NCBI RefSeq assembly: GCF_022458865.1
Contig: NZ_JAJNMU010000003.1
Span: 372,001-436,000, forward strand
DNA from: Paenibacillus periandrae
GTDB lineage: Bacteria > Bacillota > Bacilli > Paenibacillales > NBRC-103111
Length of the DNA stretch: 64,000 nucleotides
Direction of reading: 5' to 3'
The translations under genes were made by a program, and so were the position numbers. The notes beneath the pieces were generated by a model, which ran no database searches, was not told where the DNA came from, and was given only the letters and a program-made list of their open reading frames with translations. Below, piece by piece: positions 33,649 to 41,871 of this stretch (its first letter is position 1; each line of letters begins with the position of its first letter).

Positions 33649-35011
33649 GCAAACTGTGCTGGGAGCCATATTTCTCAGCAATGAAGCCTTGGACGATATC
33701 GAATGGTTGAAAGGCGAAGCGTTTTTTGATAAGCAGCATGCCCGAATTTACCGAGCCATGAAAAGCTTGCGAAGTGAAGGAGCTCCCATTGAGATTTCTT
33801 CCATGTTGACTAAACTGAAAGACGGCGGGGAGCTAGAGAAAGTTGGCGGGGTTATGTACTTGAATGCCCTGCTGGACGCGGCAACCACTGCAGCCAATAT
33901 TGATTATTATGCTCGATTGGTTCTTGGTGAATATCACAAGCGCGTCGCCATCATGGAAACTGAGGAATTGCACGAACAAGCCAAGCAAGGCGGAGATACC
34001 AGCAAGATCATAGCCAACCTGCAAGCCGTACAGACTAAACTGGAAGATCATTCAGTCAAGGGTGCGGATTTCAAAATGATTAAGGATGTGTGCTTGGATT
34101 TTTATGAAAATCTCGAAGTTGTAGCTTCTTCCCCAAATAAAAGCGGTGTTACAGGCGTATCATCAGGATTTCCAGATTTGGATAGGGTGACAGCGGGGTT
34201 TCAAAAGCAAGATTCCATCATCGTTGCAGCTCGACCATCCGTAGGTAAGACAGCTTTTGCTCTGAATATTGCGCAGAATGTCGGCATCATCCAAAAGAAG
34301 GTTGTGCCTATATTCAGCTTAGAGATGGGCGCCCGTTTGCTAGTACAGCGGATGGCATGCGCAGAGGCTAATGTGGATGCTAACAAAATGCGAACAGGCA
34401 TGCTGGACCCTGCAGATTGGGAAAAGGTTGCTATGGCAGTTAGCATCATAGCGGCATCTGACATTTACATCGACGACACTCCATCAATCACGATTAGTGA
34501 AATTCGGGCCAAGTGCCGCAGGCTGAAAAAAGAAAAGGGCGAAATTGGCATGATCCTGATAGATTACCTGCAGCTTATCGCAGGTTCGGGTGGGCATAAA
34601 AACAGGGAACAAGAAGTATCTGAAATTTCCCGTACAATCAAGCAAATCGCGCGTGAAATGGATTGTCCAGTGATCACATTGAGCCAGCTCAGTAGGGGCG
34701 TGGAACAGCGGCAGGAAAAGCGACCGATGATGTCGGACTTACGAGAGTCGGGTTCAATCGAGCAAGACGCCGATATAGTCGCCTTCTTGTATCGGGATGA
34801 TTACTACGACAAGGAATCCGAAAAAAAAAACATTATCGAAATTATCATTGCTAAGCAAAGAAACGGCTCATTATGCACAGTGGAATTGGCATTTCTCAAA
34901 AGCTTTAACAAGTTTGCCACACTCGATCATGTGCACCAGGAGACAGCAGGCACTCAGCAGGCTCCACCGCCTAAGAAGGCATATGACAACCGGAGGAGGT
35001 TCGGAGCGTGA
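33602..35011 (+). CDS. dnaB: replicative DNA helicase, DnaB family
   Basis: A 469-residue hexameric helicase. The N-terminal DnaB domain begins IEAEQTVLGAIFLSNEAL; Walker A ARPSVGKTAF is near residue 210. The RecA-like core continues with DYLQLI and SQLSRGVEQR, then the arginine-finger region (LRESGSIEQDADIV). The TTG at 33602 lies inside the loader gene's 3' end. It unwinds phage DNA at the fork loaded by the two preceding proteins. Confidence 0.93.
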   Translation: MDQEPEIKPPQNIEAEQTVLGAIFLSNEALDDIEWLKGEAFFDKQHARIYRAMKSLRSEGAPIEISSMLTKLKDGGELEKVGGVMYLNALLDAATTAANIDYYARLVLGEYHKRVAIMETEELHEQAKQGGDTSKIIANLQAVQTKLEDHSVKGADFKMIKDVCLDFYENLEVVASSPNKSGVTGVSSGFPDLDRVTAGFQKQDSIIVAARPSVGKTAFALNIAQNVGIIQKKVVPIFSLEMGARLLVQRMACAEANVDANKMRTGMLDPADWEKVAMAVSIIAASDIYIDDTPSITISEIRAKCRRLKKEKGEIGMILIDYLQLIAGSGGHKNREQEVSEISRTIKQIAREMDCPVITLSQLSRGVEQRQEKRPMMSDLRESGSIEQDADIVAFLYRDDYYDKESEKKNIIEIIIAKQRNGSLCTVELAFLKSFNKFATLDHVHQETAGTQQAPPPKKAYDNRRRFGA

Positions 35012-35226
35012 AAGCCAATCGCTGGCAAGTATATGAGTGGATTAAGCAATCGTACATGTTCTACGGCGTTGTTCCTACCCTGTATCAAATCAAAAGGCAC
35101 TTTGGAAAGTCTCTACCAGAATCCGAGCTTGCAGAGGGCATTATCGAATTCGTACTTACCACACGGCAACCAGTTCGGAAATGGCGTGGCAAAGGTTATA
35201 CAAGACCGAGGAGGCGAGGAGCTTGA
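35008..35226 (+). CDS. small hypothetical phage protein
   Basis: A 72-residue basic protein with a helical HTH-like middle (YGVVPTLYQIKRHFGKSLPE). The GTG overlaps the DnaB stop codon (GTGA). No family assigned. It is embedded in the replication operon. Confidence 0.6.
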   Translation: MKANRWQVYEWIKQSYMFYGVVPTLYQIKRHFGKSLPESELAEGIIEFVLTTRQPVRKWRGKGYTRPRRRGA

Positions 35227-35627
35227 ACCCCAAATCAATAATTGATGAAGATATTGTGCACAAACTCTTCATGGCTGGCGTGCATGTTGATGATATTGCT
35301 GACCAGATCGATATCAATGTGAACACATTATATAAATTTATCGCAAAGCAACGAAGATTGAATCCGGAGAAATGGCCAATACGCAAACTGGGTAAGGCGT
35401 CCAAGAAAGATGTGAAAGAAGGTCGTGTTGTAATGCCGATCTTAGCCAGTCGCCCGCCGTTACCAGTACATCGCCACTCCGCTAGCCCAGTTACCATCAG
35501 CTATATGTCTAAAGAGGAAATCGAACGGCGTTATGGAGCTTATAAACCTCCAACCAATAGCGATGGTAAGGTGAAAAAAGCACCAATAGGCTTGTTTTCG
35601 GATTGGAGGCATACCCGTGAAGGTTGA
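35223..35627 (+). CDS. hypothetical phage protein with helix-turn-helix-like N-terminus
   Basis: A 134-residue basic protein. Residues 10-40 (VHKLFMAGVHVDDIADQIDINVNTLYKFI) read like a resolvase-type HTH; the rest is Pro/Lys-rich. The TTG at 35223 overlaps the previous stop and has GAGGAGG ten bases upstream. It probably binds DNA; its role is unknown. Confidence 0.6.
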   Translation: MNPKSIIDEDIVHKLFMAGVHVDDIADQIDINVNTLYKFIAKQRRLNPEKWPIRKLGKASKKDVKEGRVVMPILASRPPLPVHRHSASPVTISYMSKEEIERRYGAYKPPTNSDGKVKKAPIGLFSDWRHTREG

Positions 35628-35772
35628 TCTGCTTGAGCAGGAGTATCACCCGTTTCTGATCATCGGTAAGGGCAATGAGATTCTGGCCGAGGTGTATGTC
35701 GTGCATCTCAAACATATCCAGTACACCCGAAGCACGCGGAAGGGAAAAATACGGATCAAAAGGGCGGTGTAG
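35617..35772 (+). CDS. small hypothetical phage protein
   Basis: A 51-residue protein (VDLLEQEYHPFLIIGKG, basic tail). The GTG at 35617 has GGAGG six bases upstream and overlaps the previous gene by 11 bases. No domain recognised. Confidence 0.5.
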   Translation: MKVDLLEQEYHPFLIIGKGNEILAEVYVVHLKHIQYTRSTRKGKIRIKRAV

Positions 35773-35775
35773 GGC

Positions 35776-36288
35776 GTGACAGAAGAAAAAGTCAAAACCA
35801 AGTACAATGCGTCGAAGGCCATTTTGTATATCACAAAGAACGTGATCGTCAAGGTGACGGCCGCCGAATTAAAAAAGCTTAAGGAGACAGGGCTGATTGA
35901 TGCGGTTGTTTTCGATAGTGAGCTGGAGGCCAAGTTTTACCGGGACATATTGCTGCCCGAAGTGCAGCGAGGATTGATCACCGTAGAAATGCAGCCGAAA
36001 TTCACATTGCTGCCAAAGCTGGAGAAGGGCGGCATTAAGCATCAGCCTATCACTTATTCACCGGACTTCAAGATCACTTATATCGCTTCGGGTAAGGTTC
36101 GATTCATCGACGTGAAGGGCATGGAGGATCAGAAGTTCCCAATCAAGCGCAAAATGTTTGATGCTGCATTCCCCGAATTCCCACCGCTTGTTGTCATGAA
36201 GCATGTCAAGAAATTCGGCGGCTGGATCACGATTGAGGAATATACCAAGAAAAAGCGCGAAGAAGACAAACTAAAAAAATCGAGTTGA
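35776..36288 (+). CDS. DUF1064-family putative nuclease
   Basis: A 170-residue protein matching the DUF1064 pattern: FDSELEAKFYRDIL, MQPKFTLLPK, ITYSPDFKITY and FIDVKG. Glu, Asp and VKG fit a PD-(D/E)xK nuclease core. DUF1064 members are common beside phage replication genes and are thought to be structure-specific or resolvase-like nucleases; the activity is inferred. The GTG start has only a weak ribosome site. Confidence 0.75.
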   Translation: MTEEKVKTKYNASKAILYITKNVIVKVTAAELKKLKETGLIDAVVFDSELEAKFYRDILLPEVQRGLITVEMQPKFTLLPKLEKGGIKHQPITYSPDFKITYIASGKVRFIDVKGMEDQKFPIKRKMFDAAFPEFPPLVVMKHVKKFGGWITIEEYTKKKREEDKLKKSS

Positions 36289-36302
36289 GAGGATGATTTA
36301 AA

Positions 36303-37061
36303 ATGGTTATGGCAAAAGGGAAAGCAACAATCGGCACAATCGCAGTCGGAGAGAAGAACGTCAAAATCGTCATGATAATAAGCAAAAAGGACTTCTTCCG
36401 GAATGCCAGATTTTTCGAAGATACTTCAGAAGAAGTCGAATTTGCACTTGGCGACAACCAAATGAGCCTAGATGATTATTTTGACGAAGAAGCAGAGGCC
36501 AGACAAGAAGATGCCCGACGCGCTGCTTGGCTTCTGAACCAGCCTAAGAAAATAGCCACTGTGGACGGTCAAGGAATCGTGCAGAGCCTTGAACCTATCG
36601 ACGATGGGCAGGCAGAAATGCAGGACCAGAACGAAACTGAGGACAATGCAGAAGGCGAAAATGTTGAAACTGATGAATCGGACGAAGATCAGCGAGAAGA
36701 ATCAGAATTCGACTCGGACACAGACGGAGATGAAGAGGACCTATGGCCCGACCCTAACGAGGACAACAATGATGACGATCTGGAAAGCTCGCTTGAAGGG
36801 TCTGAACCGGATGCTGAGCAAGATATTGAGCACGAGCCTACATCCAAGGAAGTGGATGCTTACATCATCCAGAAGCAGCCGAAATATGATGATATCGAAT
36901 ATGATTTCGCAGAGCTGCTGGTACGTAAGAATGAGTCGAATGAGACATGGCGTGAAATTGCAAACTCGTTCGGGATTTCAACCGGCGTCTTAACAGCCGA
37001 ATTGAGCACTCTTCGTAAACGTGTAAAGCAAATTATCATCGAACAAAAAAGGGCAGCTTAG
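36303..37061 (+). CDS. hypothetical phage protein with very acidic central region
   Basis: A 252-residue protein in three parts. The N-terminus (1-50) is mildly basic. Residues 96-186 are almost all Asp, Glu, Asn, Gln and Ser. The C-terminus is helical and HTH-like (TWREIANSFGISTGVLTAELSTLRKRV). The ATG at 36303 or 36309 follows GAGAGG. The acidic stretch may be a linker or a DNA-mimic-like surface; no function is assigned. Confidence 0.6.
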   Translation: MVMAKGKATIGTIAVGEKNVKIVMIISKKDFFRNARFFEDTSEEVEFALGDNQMSLDDYFDEEAEARQEDARRAAWLLNQPKKIATVDGQGIVQSLEPIDDGQAEMQDQNETEDNAEGENVETDESDEDQREESEFDSDTDGDEEDLWPDPNEDNNDDDLESSLEGSEPDAEQDIEHEPTSKEVDAYIIQKQPKYDDIEYDFAELLVRKNESNETWREIANSFGISTGVLTAELSTLRKRVKQIIIEQKRAA

Positions 37062-37086
37062 GCTGCTCTTCCCCTTAGGAGGCAGC

Positions 37087-37257
37087 ATGAACGACACGAT
37101 TAACGCGAATAAATGGATCTATTTTAAAAAAGACGTACACGGTCTAGAGGTTGGCGAGGAACGGGTCTGGCTGGTAGATGGCAAGGCAGTCGTTGTAAAG
37201 CTTGCTGAGGTGGCAGACCTTGACCGGATTAACCGAGGCGTGATCTGTATTGATTAA
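37087..37257 (+). CDS. small hypothetical phage protein
   Basis: A 56-residue beta-rich protein (VWLVDGKAVVVKLAEVADL). AGGAGG lies four bases before the ATG. A small hairpin overlapping the preceding gene's stop (about 37051-37073) separates the two. No domain recognised. Confidence 0.6.
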   Translation: MNDTINANKWIYFKKDVHGLEVGEERVWLVDGKAVVVKLAEVADLDRINRGVICID

Positions 37258-37327
37258 TTTGGGAGGTACATCCTCCCCCACTAGACCCTTGTCGGCCTTA
37301 GCGGATTAAACATAAGGAGGTACAACG

Positions 37328-38347
37328 ATGAAGGCACTCAGCCTATTCAGCGGCATCGGTGGCATAGACCTGGCATGTGAATGGGCTGGGATCAAGACAG
37401 TAGCTTTTTGCGAACGCGAGCCATTCCCACAAAAGGTGCTGCGGAAGCACTGGCCCAATGTACCAATCTACGACGATGTATGTACGCTTACGAAAGAGAG
37501 GCTAGAAGCTGATGGAATCGGAACAATTGACATTATTCACGGGGGATACCCTTGCCAACCTTTTAGTAATGCCGGGAACCGAAAAGGCACGGAAGATGAC
37601 CGTCACCTCTGGCCTGAAGTGTTCCGTCTTATACAAGCCATACAGCCCCGGTGGTTTGTTGGTGAGAATGTTGCTGGGCACGTCACATTGGGGCTCGACA
37701 TCGTGCTTGCTGACTTGGACAGTATCGACTACGCCTGGGAATCGATTATTATTCCGGCTGCAGCCGTCAACGCCCCACATCGAAGAGACAGAGTTTTCAT
37801 TGTGGCCCACCCCAAAAGCATCGATCAGGGGGGATTGTCCATCAGAGAGAAGGCGGCACACACCAGATTTACATTCGGCGGTCAAGATGTGGCCGACACC
37901 CAGGGCAAACGATGCAGAGAAACGCGGGAACATCAATCCGAACGAACCGCGCAATGGACTACCGGCAGCAGTGAAACTCTTTCCGACCCCACAAGCCCGG
38001 GACTATCGATCTGGGGACGATCCGAACGGACCGAGATCTCAAAGGAAACGCGAACAGGGATGGAGCCCGAATCTAAACGACGTTGTGAAGATGTACCCGA
38101 CACCGACTGCACAGGACGCAAAGAACAGCACGCTGCCACCATCACAGATAACTCGGGATTCAGTACCTGGGGCACTCCTTCGGGAGGGGAACAGTGGGCA
38201 ATTGAACCCGACGTGGGTCGAGTGGCTAATGGGGTTCCCCAGCGGGTGGACAGACTTAAAGCACTCGGAAATGCCGTAGTGCCTCAACAGATTTATCCGA
38301 TATTAGCTGCAATAAAGCAGATCGATGACATGATGTGGACGGTGTAG
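37328..38347 (+). CDS. DNA (cytosine-5-)-methyltransferase
   Basis: A 339-residue C5 methyltransferase that probably protects phage DNA or resets its methylation. Motif I is LFSGIGGIDLA (6-16), the catalytic Cys76 is in GGYPCQPFS, motif VI is GENVAG (near 115), motif VIII is PHRRDRVFIVAHP, and motifs IX-X are RLKALGNAVVPQQIYP. The part between VIII and IX is low in conserved residues and Arg/Glu-rich. AAGGAGG precedes the ATG. A long second frame overlaps it (see 37512). No restriction partner is visible. Confidence 0.9.
   Translation: MKALSLFSGIGGIDLACEWAGIKTVAFCEREPFPQKVLRKHWPNVPIYDDVCTLTKERLEADGIGTIDIIHGGYPCQPFSNAGNRKGTEDDRHLWPEVFRLIQAIQPRWFVGENVAGHVTLGLDIVLADLDSIDYAWESIIIPAAAVNAPHRRDRVFIVAHPKSIDQGGLSIREKAAHTRFTFGGQDVADTQGKRCRETREHQSERTAQWTTGSSETLSDPTSPGLSIWGRSERTEISKETRTGMEPESKRRCEDVPDTDCTGRKEQHAATITDNSGFSTWGTPSGGEQWAIEPDVGRVANGVPQRVDRLKALGNAVVPQQIYPILAAIKQIDDMMWTV
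37512..38279 (+). CDS. possible overprinted protein in the +1 frame of the methyltransferase gene
   Basis: A 255-codon open frame lies wholly inside the methyltransferase gene. The ATG has AAGAGAGG ten bases upstream. The product has four spaced repeats of a W/F/Y-PTP-x-A motif (LWPTPKAS, MWPTPRANDA, LFPTPQARDY, MYPTPTAQDA; near residues 98, 127, 157, 195). It ends GQLNPTWVEWLMGFPSGWTD, a tail I recall from phage proteins annotated as methyltransferase-associated. It may be a real second product, a +1 frameshift extension or a by-product of methyltransferase codon use. Confidence 0.42.
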   Translation: MESEQLTLFTGDTLANLLVMPGTEKARKMTVTSGLKCSVLYKPYSPGGLLVRMLLGTSHWGSTSCLLTWTVSTTPGNRLLFRLQPSTPHIEETEFSLWPTPKASIRGDCPSERRRHTPDLHSAVKMWPTPRANDAEKRGNINPNEPRNGLPAAVKLFPTPQARDYRSGDDPNGPRSQRKREQGWSPNLNDVVKMYPTPTAQDAKNSTLPPSQITRDSVPGALLREGNSGQLNPTWVEWLMGFPSGWTDLKHSEMP

Positions 38348-38429
38348 CTCTTGCCGTCAGGCCATCAATTCGACTGAATCCGCCCAAGCCGCAGCAGGTT
38401 TGGGCATTACAATCAAAGGAGGTACAAGC

Positions 38430-38747
38430 ATGCTTGAACGATTTAAAGTAGTGATCCGGTACAATGGGAGCAGTGTTGTTCATTTCACCGAAACCGATGG
38501 AGAGGAAGTATTCCGGTACAAAGGATTTCGTTTCTTTACACATCGATATTACGGTAAAGATTTACCTGAATGGCGCGTATCATGCGCAATGAGTGGATCA
38601 GCTATAGGATGGGCTCCGTTTAGGGAAGATGCCATTAAAATGGCGAAAAAGAATCTTCACTTCGAATTCGAAAAATATCTAGCAGGACTGAAAAATCGTC
38701 CTAAAGCAAGATGGAGCCGTAGACCACCCCAGCCGCTAAAGGGCTAA
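38430..38747 (+). CDS. hypothetical phage protein
   Basis: A 105-residue basic protein (FRFFTHRYYGKDLPEWRVS in the middle, Arg/Pro-rich end). AAAGGAGG lies before the ATG at 38430. No domain recognised. Confidence 0.6.
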   Translation: MLERFKVVIRYNGSSVVHFTETDGEEVFRYKGFRFFTHRYYGKDLPEWRVSCAMSGSAIGWAPFREDAIKMAKKNLHFEFEKYLAGLKNRPKARWSRRPPQPLKG

Positions 38748-38776
38748 TCTATAACCTGATACGGATGGGTGGATGA

Positions 38777-38956
38777 TTACTTATCCCAGTTATAAGGAGG
38801 AGAGTGGTAGAAATCGATCAATTCTCTGGCTTCCTCTACAGTGTCAACTAACTTAGTTCTTTTTGTGCCCAAGTCAGCTCGGTAACCATTTTCGGACTCA
38901 TACTGTAAAATGCGAATTTTTTTATAAGTCTCAATCTCTTTATAATCTAACATCAT
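38777..38956 (-). CDS. small reverse-strand hypothetical protein
   Basis: A 59-residue charged protein (MMLDYKEIETYKKIRILQYE at the start; TVEEARELIDFYHSPPY near the end). AGGTGG lies three bases before the first ATG, with a second ATG directly after. It points against all neighbouring early genes, so it needs its own promoter (probably within 38957-39057). Late in the segment, VEEARELIDFYH reads as a compact helix. Confidence 0.55.
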   Translation of the reverse strand: MMLDYKEIETYKKIRILQYESENGYRADLGTKRTKLVDTVEEARELIDFYHSPPYNWDK

Positions 38957-39057
38957 GATCCACCTGCCTATAGGTATTTATTGGTAGTATACCATAAAAT
39001 AATAAACTCGCATGATAAAGGATATTAAGCTCATTATCTATCAAAGGAGAGATGACC

Positions 39058-39300
39058 ATGGCAAGCGGAATCATCATGGGTGATTGCCCTTATTGCGATG
39101 AGCTTGTGTGGGAGGACTCATGGACCCTCGATAGGTTTGATCGGGTATGTTGCGTAAAATGCCGAACAAAAGCAGGCAAGAAGGCGGCGATGGAACTGAA
39201 AATAAAGGTCATGATGGAAGCTCTTGAAAAATTATCTCCAGAGTCACTTATCGCCACAGAAGCGCTGTTCAAGGTTAAGGAAATTGATGGAGAGGGATAG
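39058..39300 (+). CDS. small zinc-ribbon-like phage protein
   Basis: An 80-residue protein with two Cys pairs (CPYC at about 10-13 and CCVKC at about 31-35), suggesting a zinc ribbon, followed by a helical tail. The ATG at 39058 has AAAGGAGAG seven bases upstream. It may bind nucleic acid or protein. Confidence 0.6.
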   Translation: MASGIIMGDCPYCDELVWEDSWTLDRFDRVCCVKCRTKAGKKAAMELKIKVMMEALEKLSPESLIATEALFKVKEIDGEG

Positions 39301-39605
39301 GACGGTGTAAACATGGAAAAAACATATCAAATATTCTCAGTTGGTTTAGACAGACCAGAAATCATTGTCGCAAGTACGGAAGTAGAGGCTGTGAATGATC
39401 ATTTAGAACGTGCTGGAGCAGGATTCTACGGTGCTGATGAAGCGCTCGAAGTATCGACAATATCCTTAGATAAAACATGCAAGTTTGAAGCCGATGACGG
39501 CAATTACAACGAAATGACATTTGCTGAATTCCTGGGCAAAGATTACATCTATAATGGTCCGCACTTGATTTGCTGGGTTGACTAATTTGGGGATAGGACG
39601 GTGTA
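39294..39605. repeat. 16-bp direct repeat flanking a small gene
   Basis: GGGATAGGACGGTGTA occurs exactly at 39294-39309 and 39590-39605, each just upstream of a start codon. The unit contains the ribosome-site region. It brackets the gene 39313-39585 and may mark a gene gained or lost by recombination. Confidence 0.55.
39313..39585 (+). CDS. hypothetical phage protein
   Basis: A 90-residue acidic protein (TYQIFSVGLDRPEIIVASTE; FAEFLGKDYIYNGPHLICW). The ribosome site is weak (AGGACGG). It lies between the two copies of a 16-bp repeat. No domain recognised. Confidence 0.6.
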   Translation: MEKTYQIFSVGLDRPEIIVASTEVEAVNDHLERAGAGFYGADEALEVSTISLDKTCKFEADDGNYNEMTFAEFLGKDYIYNGPHLICWVD

Positions 39606-39611
39606 TAGGGA

Positions 39612-39737
39612 ATGAAACCCGATAAATGGAAGCAGGAGTTAATCTTTATCAAGAGGGACGAAAACGGTGTGATCATCGGGGTCAGTGAACATACTCCAGA
39701 GGATTATGCGGAACCGGTTACGGATTCAGAAGAATAA
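39612..39737 (+). CDS. small hypothetical phage protein
   Basis: A 41-residue charged protein (DKWKQELIFIKRDENGVIIG). It follows the second copy of the 16-bp repeat and ends just before an 11-bp hairpin. No domain recognised. Confidence 0.45.
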   Translation: MKPDKWKQELIFIKRDENGVIIGVSEHTPEDYAEPVTDSEE

Positions 39738-39741
39738 ACAA

Positions 39742-39780
39742 ATTCCCCAGCGTGTGCCTTGGTCGGAGGCGCTGGGGAAT
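39742..39780 (+). terminator. long hairpin at the end of the early block
   Basis: ATTCCCCAGCG pairs perfectly with CGCTGGGGAAT around a 17-base loop. There is no T-run, so it may be a weak terminator, a processing site or a barrier before the regulator gene. Confidence 0.45.
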
Positions 39781-39824
39781 AACTGTTCTCATCTACCATT
39801 ATAACACGGGGGATGGGATTATAC

Positions 39825-40274
39825 ATGGCAAAACAGATGCAAATTTCAATGGCGATATATCAAATAGACGAAGAAGCAACCAAGGACGCCGTAGAGAAGT
39901 ACCTGGGCGAAGCTCGGGAGTACCAAGTGACCGAATACATCCCTCTTGAGCAAAAGACAACACCAAGCTATGAGCCACGGTACCACGGTAATACAAATAC
40001 CGTAAGCTCACCGGTTGAAAATATAGCGATGCATAATATAGAGGAGCAAGAACGCCGTGCCAAACACATTGAACGTGCCGAGAGAGCAATCTGCAGGCTT
40101 GGCTCCAGGCATCAGAAACTAATCAGAGTGCGCTTCATGGAGGATGATTATGTTACTGACACAGATGCAGCTGAAGAGCTTGGTTACTCAGGCAGACATT
40201 ACCGCCGTATGAAGTCTCTTGCCGTTTACAGGTTGGCCGGAATACTCGGATTGGTAGTTTTAAGAGATGAATAA
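39825..40274 (+). CDS. ArpU-family phage late transcription regulator
   Basis: A 149-residue protein. The C-terminal half has a sigma-like HTH (RHQKLIRVRFMEDDYVTDTDAAEELGYSGRHYRRMKSLAVYRLA). ArpU/RinA-type regulators stand between early and late genes and switch on late transcription, as here. The ATG at 39825 is preferred; an ATG at 39813 sits too close to its G-run. A promoter-like sequence and a terminator-like hairpin lie just downstream. Confidence 0.82.
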   Translation: MAKQMQISMAIYQIDEEATKDAVEKYLGEAREYQVTEYIPLEQKTTPSYEPRYHGNTNTVSSPVENIAMHNIEEQERRAKHIERAERAICRLGSRHQKLIRVRFMEDDYVTDTDAAEELGYSGRHYRRMKSLAVYRLAGILGLVVLRDE

Positions 40275-40321
40275 ACACGTCCGCTCTAAGGCCATTCTGA
40301 GGCCGCTTTATGACCGATCCT

Positions 40322-40351
40322 TTGACGAAAGGCGTGGTATGATTGTATTGT
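40322..40351 (+). promoter_or_regulatory. candidate late promoter downstream of the ArpU gene
   Basis: TTGACG (40322-40327) and TATTGT (40346-40351) with an 18-base spacer. It lies 48 bases after the ArpU stop and about 25 bases before a terminator-like hairpin (40376-40390 continuing at 42048). This spacing recalls late promoters controlled through a nearby terminator. It was not verified. Confidence 0.4.
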
Positions 40352-40433
40352 AGCAAAATTGGATACGAACAAATGAGGGGCGCCGATGGTCAATGTCATT
40401 AAGTTAAAGCGTGTGCCCAATATTCAAAAGCAA

Positions 40434-40469
40434 GAGCAGGTTATCGAATAGATAGCCCGCTCTTTTTTT
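40434..40469 (+). terminator. terminator inside the left end of the IS element
   Basis: A long stem (GAGCAGGTTATC with GATAGCCCGCTC, one mismatch and one G-U) is followed by TTTTTTT. It would stop transcription entering from the prophage, limiting transposase expression from outside promoters. Confidence 0.85.
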
Positions 40470-40551
40470 GTACCCCAAAAGACAAATAAGCCTTGACAAG
40501 CAGTTGGGAATGTGTGGCGAAGCCCCTTGAAAAAACGAGGAGGTTTCGCCC

Positions 40552-41871
40552 ATGCATGCTTACGCGAGTTCACTAAAAGAAACGCTGACAACCCTCATTC
40601 AAGAGATGTCAGCGGCACCAGCGCCTTATGTCAAAAACCCCGAAAAAGACTTTACCCGGAAGAGAAAGCTGTCCTTCGAAACGATGATGCAACTTCTGAT
40701 CTCTATGGGCGGAAACAGCATATACAAGGAGCTCTTGGAATCGCAAGGTTATGACGTAAACACGGCAACGACTTCCGCTTTTGTCCAACAACGCAATAAA
40801 ATTTTGCCGTCTGCTGTAGAATGCTTATTTCATAAATTCACTCAAACGTACAGGGATATCAAGGATTACCGCGGGTATCGATTACTTGCCATTGACGGTT
40901 CGGATTTACATATCGCAACGGATCCAGCTGACAAGAACAGCTTCTTTCAAAGCCAACCCAACACGAAAGGCTATAACCTCCTGCATTTGAACGCAGCGTA
41001 CGACCTATGCAGCAGACTTTACGTGGATGCTCTTGTCCAGCCAAGAAGGCTAAGTAACGAGGGAAGCGCGCTGGCAACCATGGTTGATCGTTCGCCCATC
41101 AAGAGCAAAACCATTGTGATTGCGGACAGAGGCTATGAAAGCTACAACAATTTCGCGCATATTGAACGTAAAGGGTGGAACTACGTCATTCGGGTAAAGG
41201 ATTTGGATTCCAGTGGTATTCTGTCTAGCTTACGTTTGCCCGCTAGCGGAGAGTTTGATCGGGACATTCATCTGACACTTACCAGAAAACAAACCAAAGC
41301 GTTCAAGGCTTATCCTGGGTACAAATTCCTTCCGTCCAATTCTACATTTGATTTTTTGGATTCGCATGAGAACATGATTTACCCGCTATCTTTTCGGGTT
41401 GTTCGTTTCGTCCTACCTGACGGCGCTTATGAAACCGTCATTACGAATCTTTCTGCCGCGGACTTCCCGCCCGATGAACTCAGGTCCCTTTATCGCATGC
41501 GATGGGACATTGAAACCTCGTTTAGGGCATTAAAATACACGGTTGGTCTGACGAGTTTTCACACAAAGAAGCAAGCGTTCATCGCCCAAGAGATTTATGC
41601 AAGAATGATTCTCTACAACTTCGCTGAAATGATGACCTCGCACGTCGTCATTTCGCAAATGGATAAACGGCATCAATATCAAGTCAATTTCACGGTCGCC
41701 GTTCACGTTTGTAGACAATTCTTACGCTCTCGAGGTGATGAACCCCCGCTCGATGTTGAAGCGCTGATTCGCAAAAACATTTTGCCGATTCGACCCATTC
41801 GCCCGGGACAAAAGAACACGCGCAAAATCCGCTATAAATCAGCTGTCAGCTTCGTCTACAGAGTAGCATAA
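40552..41871 (+). CDS. IS4-family DDE transposase
   Basis: A 439-residue transposase. The catalytic DDE residues are visible: Asp in LAIDGSDLHIA (about 114), Asp in VIADRGYES (about 190) and Glu in the family signature YRMRWDIETSFRALK (Y-R-E-K, about 313-327). The ATG has GAGGAGG nine bases upstream. The frame is intact and full length. It moves the surrounding element by cut-and-paste. Confidence 0.95.
   Translation: MHAYASSLKETLTTLIQEMSAAPAPYVKNPEKDFTRKRKLSFETMMQLLISMGGNSIYKELLESQGYDVNTATTSAFVQQRNKILPSAVECLFHKFTQTYRDIKDYRGYRLLAIDGSDLHIATDPADKNSFFQSQPNTKGYNLLHLNAAYDLCSRLYVDALVQPRRLSNEGSALATMVDRSPIKSKTIVIADRGYESYNNFAHIERKGWNYVIRVKDLDSSGILSSLRLPASGEFDRDIHLTLTRKQTKAFKAYPGYKFLPSNSTFDFLDSHENMIYPLSFRVVRFVLPDGAYETVITNLSAADFPPDELRSLYRMRWDIETSFRALKYTVGLTSFHTKKQAFIAQEIYARMILYNFAEMMTSHVVISQMDKRHQYQVNFTVAVHVCRQFLRSRGDEPPLDVEALIRKNILPIRPIRPGQKNTRKIRYKSAVSFVYRVA

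Noticed and set aside
37051..37073. Hairpin at the end of the acidic-protein gene as a terminator
   Set aside because: The seven-pair stem lacks a T-run (TTCCCCTT follows); mentioned in the neighbouring entry only.
40386..40451. A 21-codon frame starting ATGGTCAATG just after the ArpU region
   Set aside because: It begins in the target duplication and runs into the IS left end and its terminator; it is created by the insertion.
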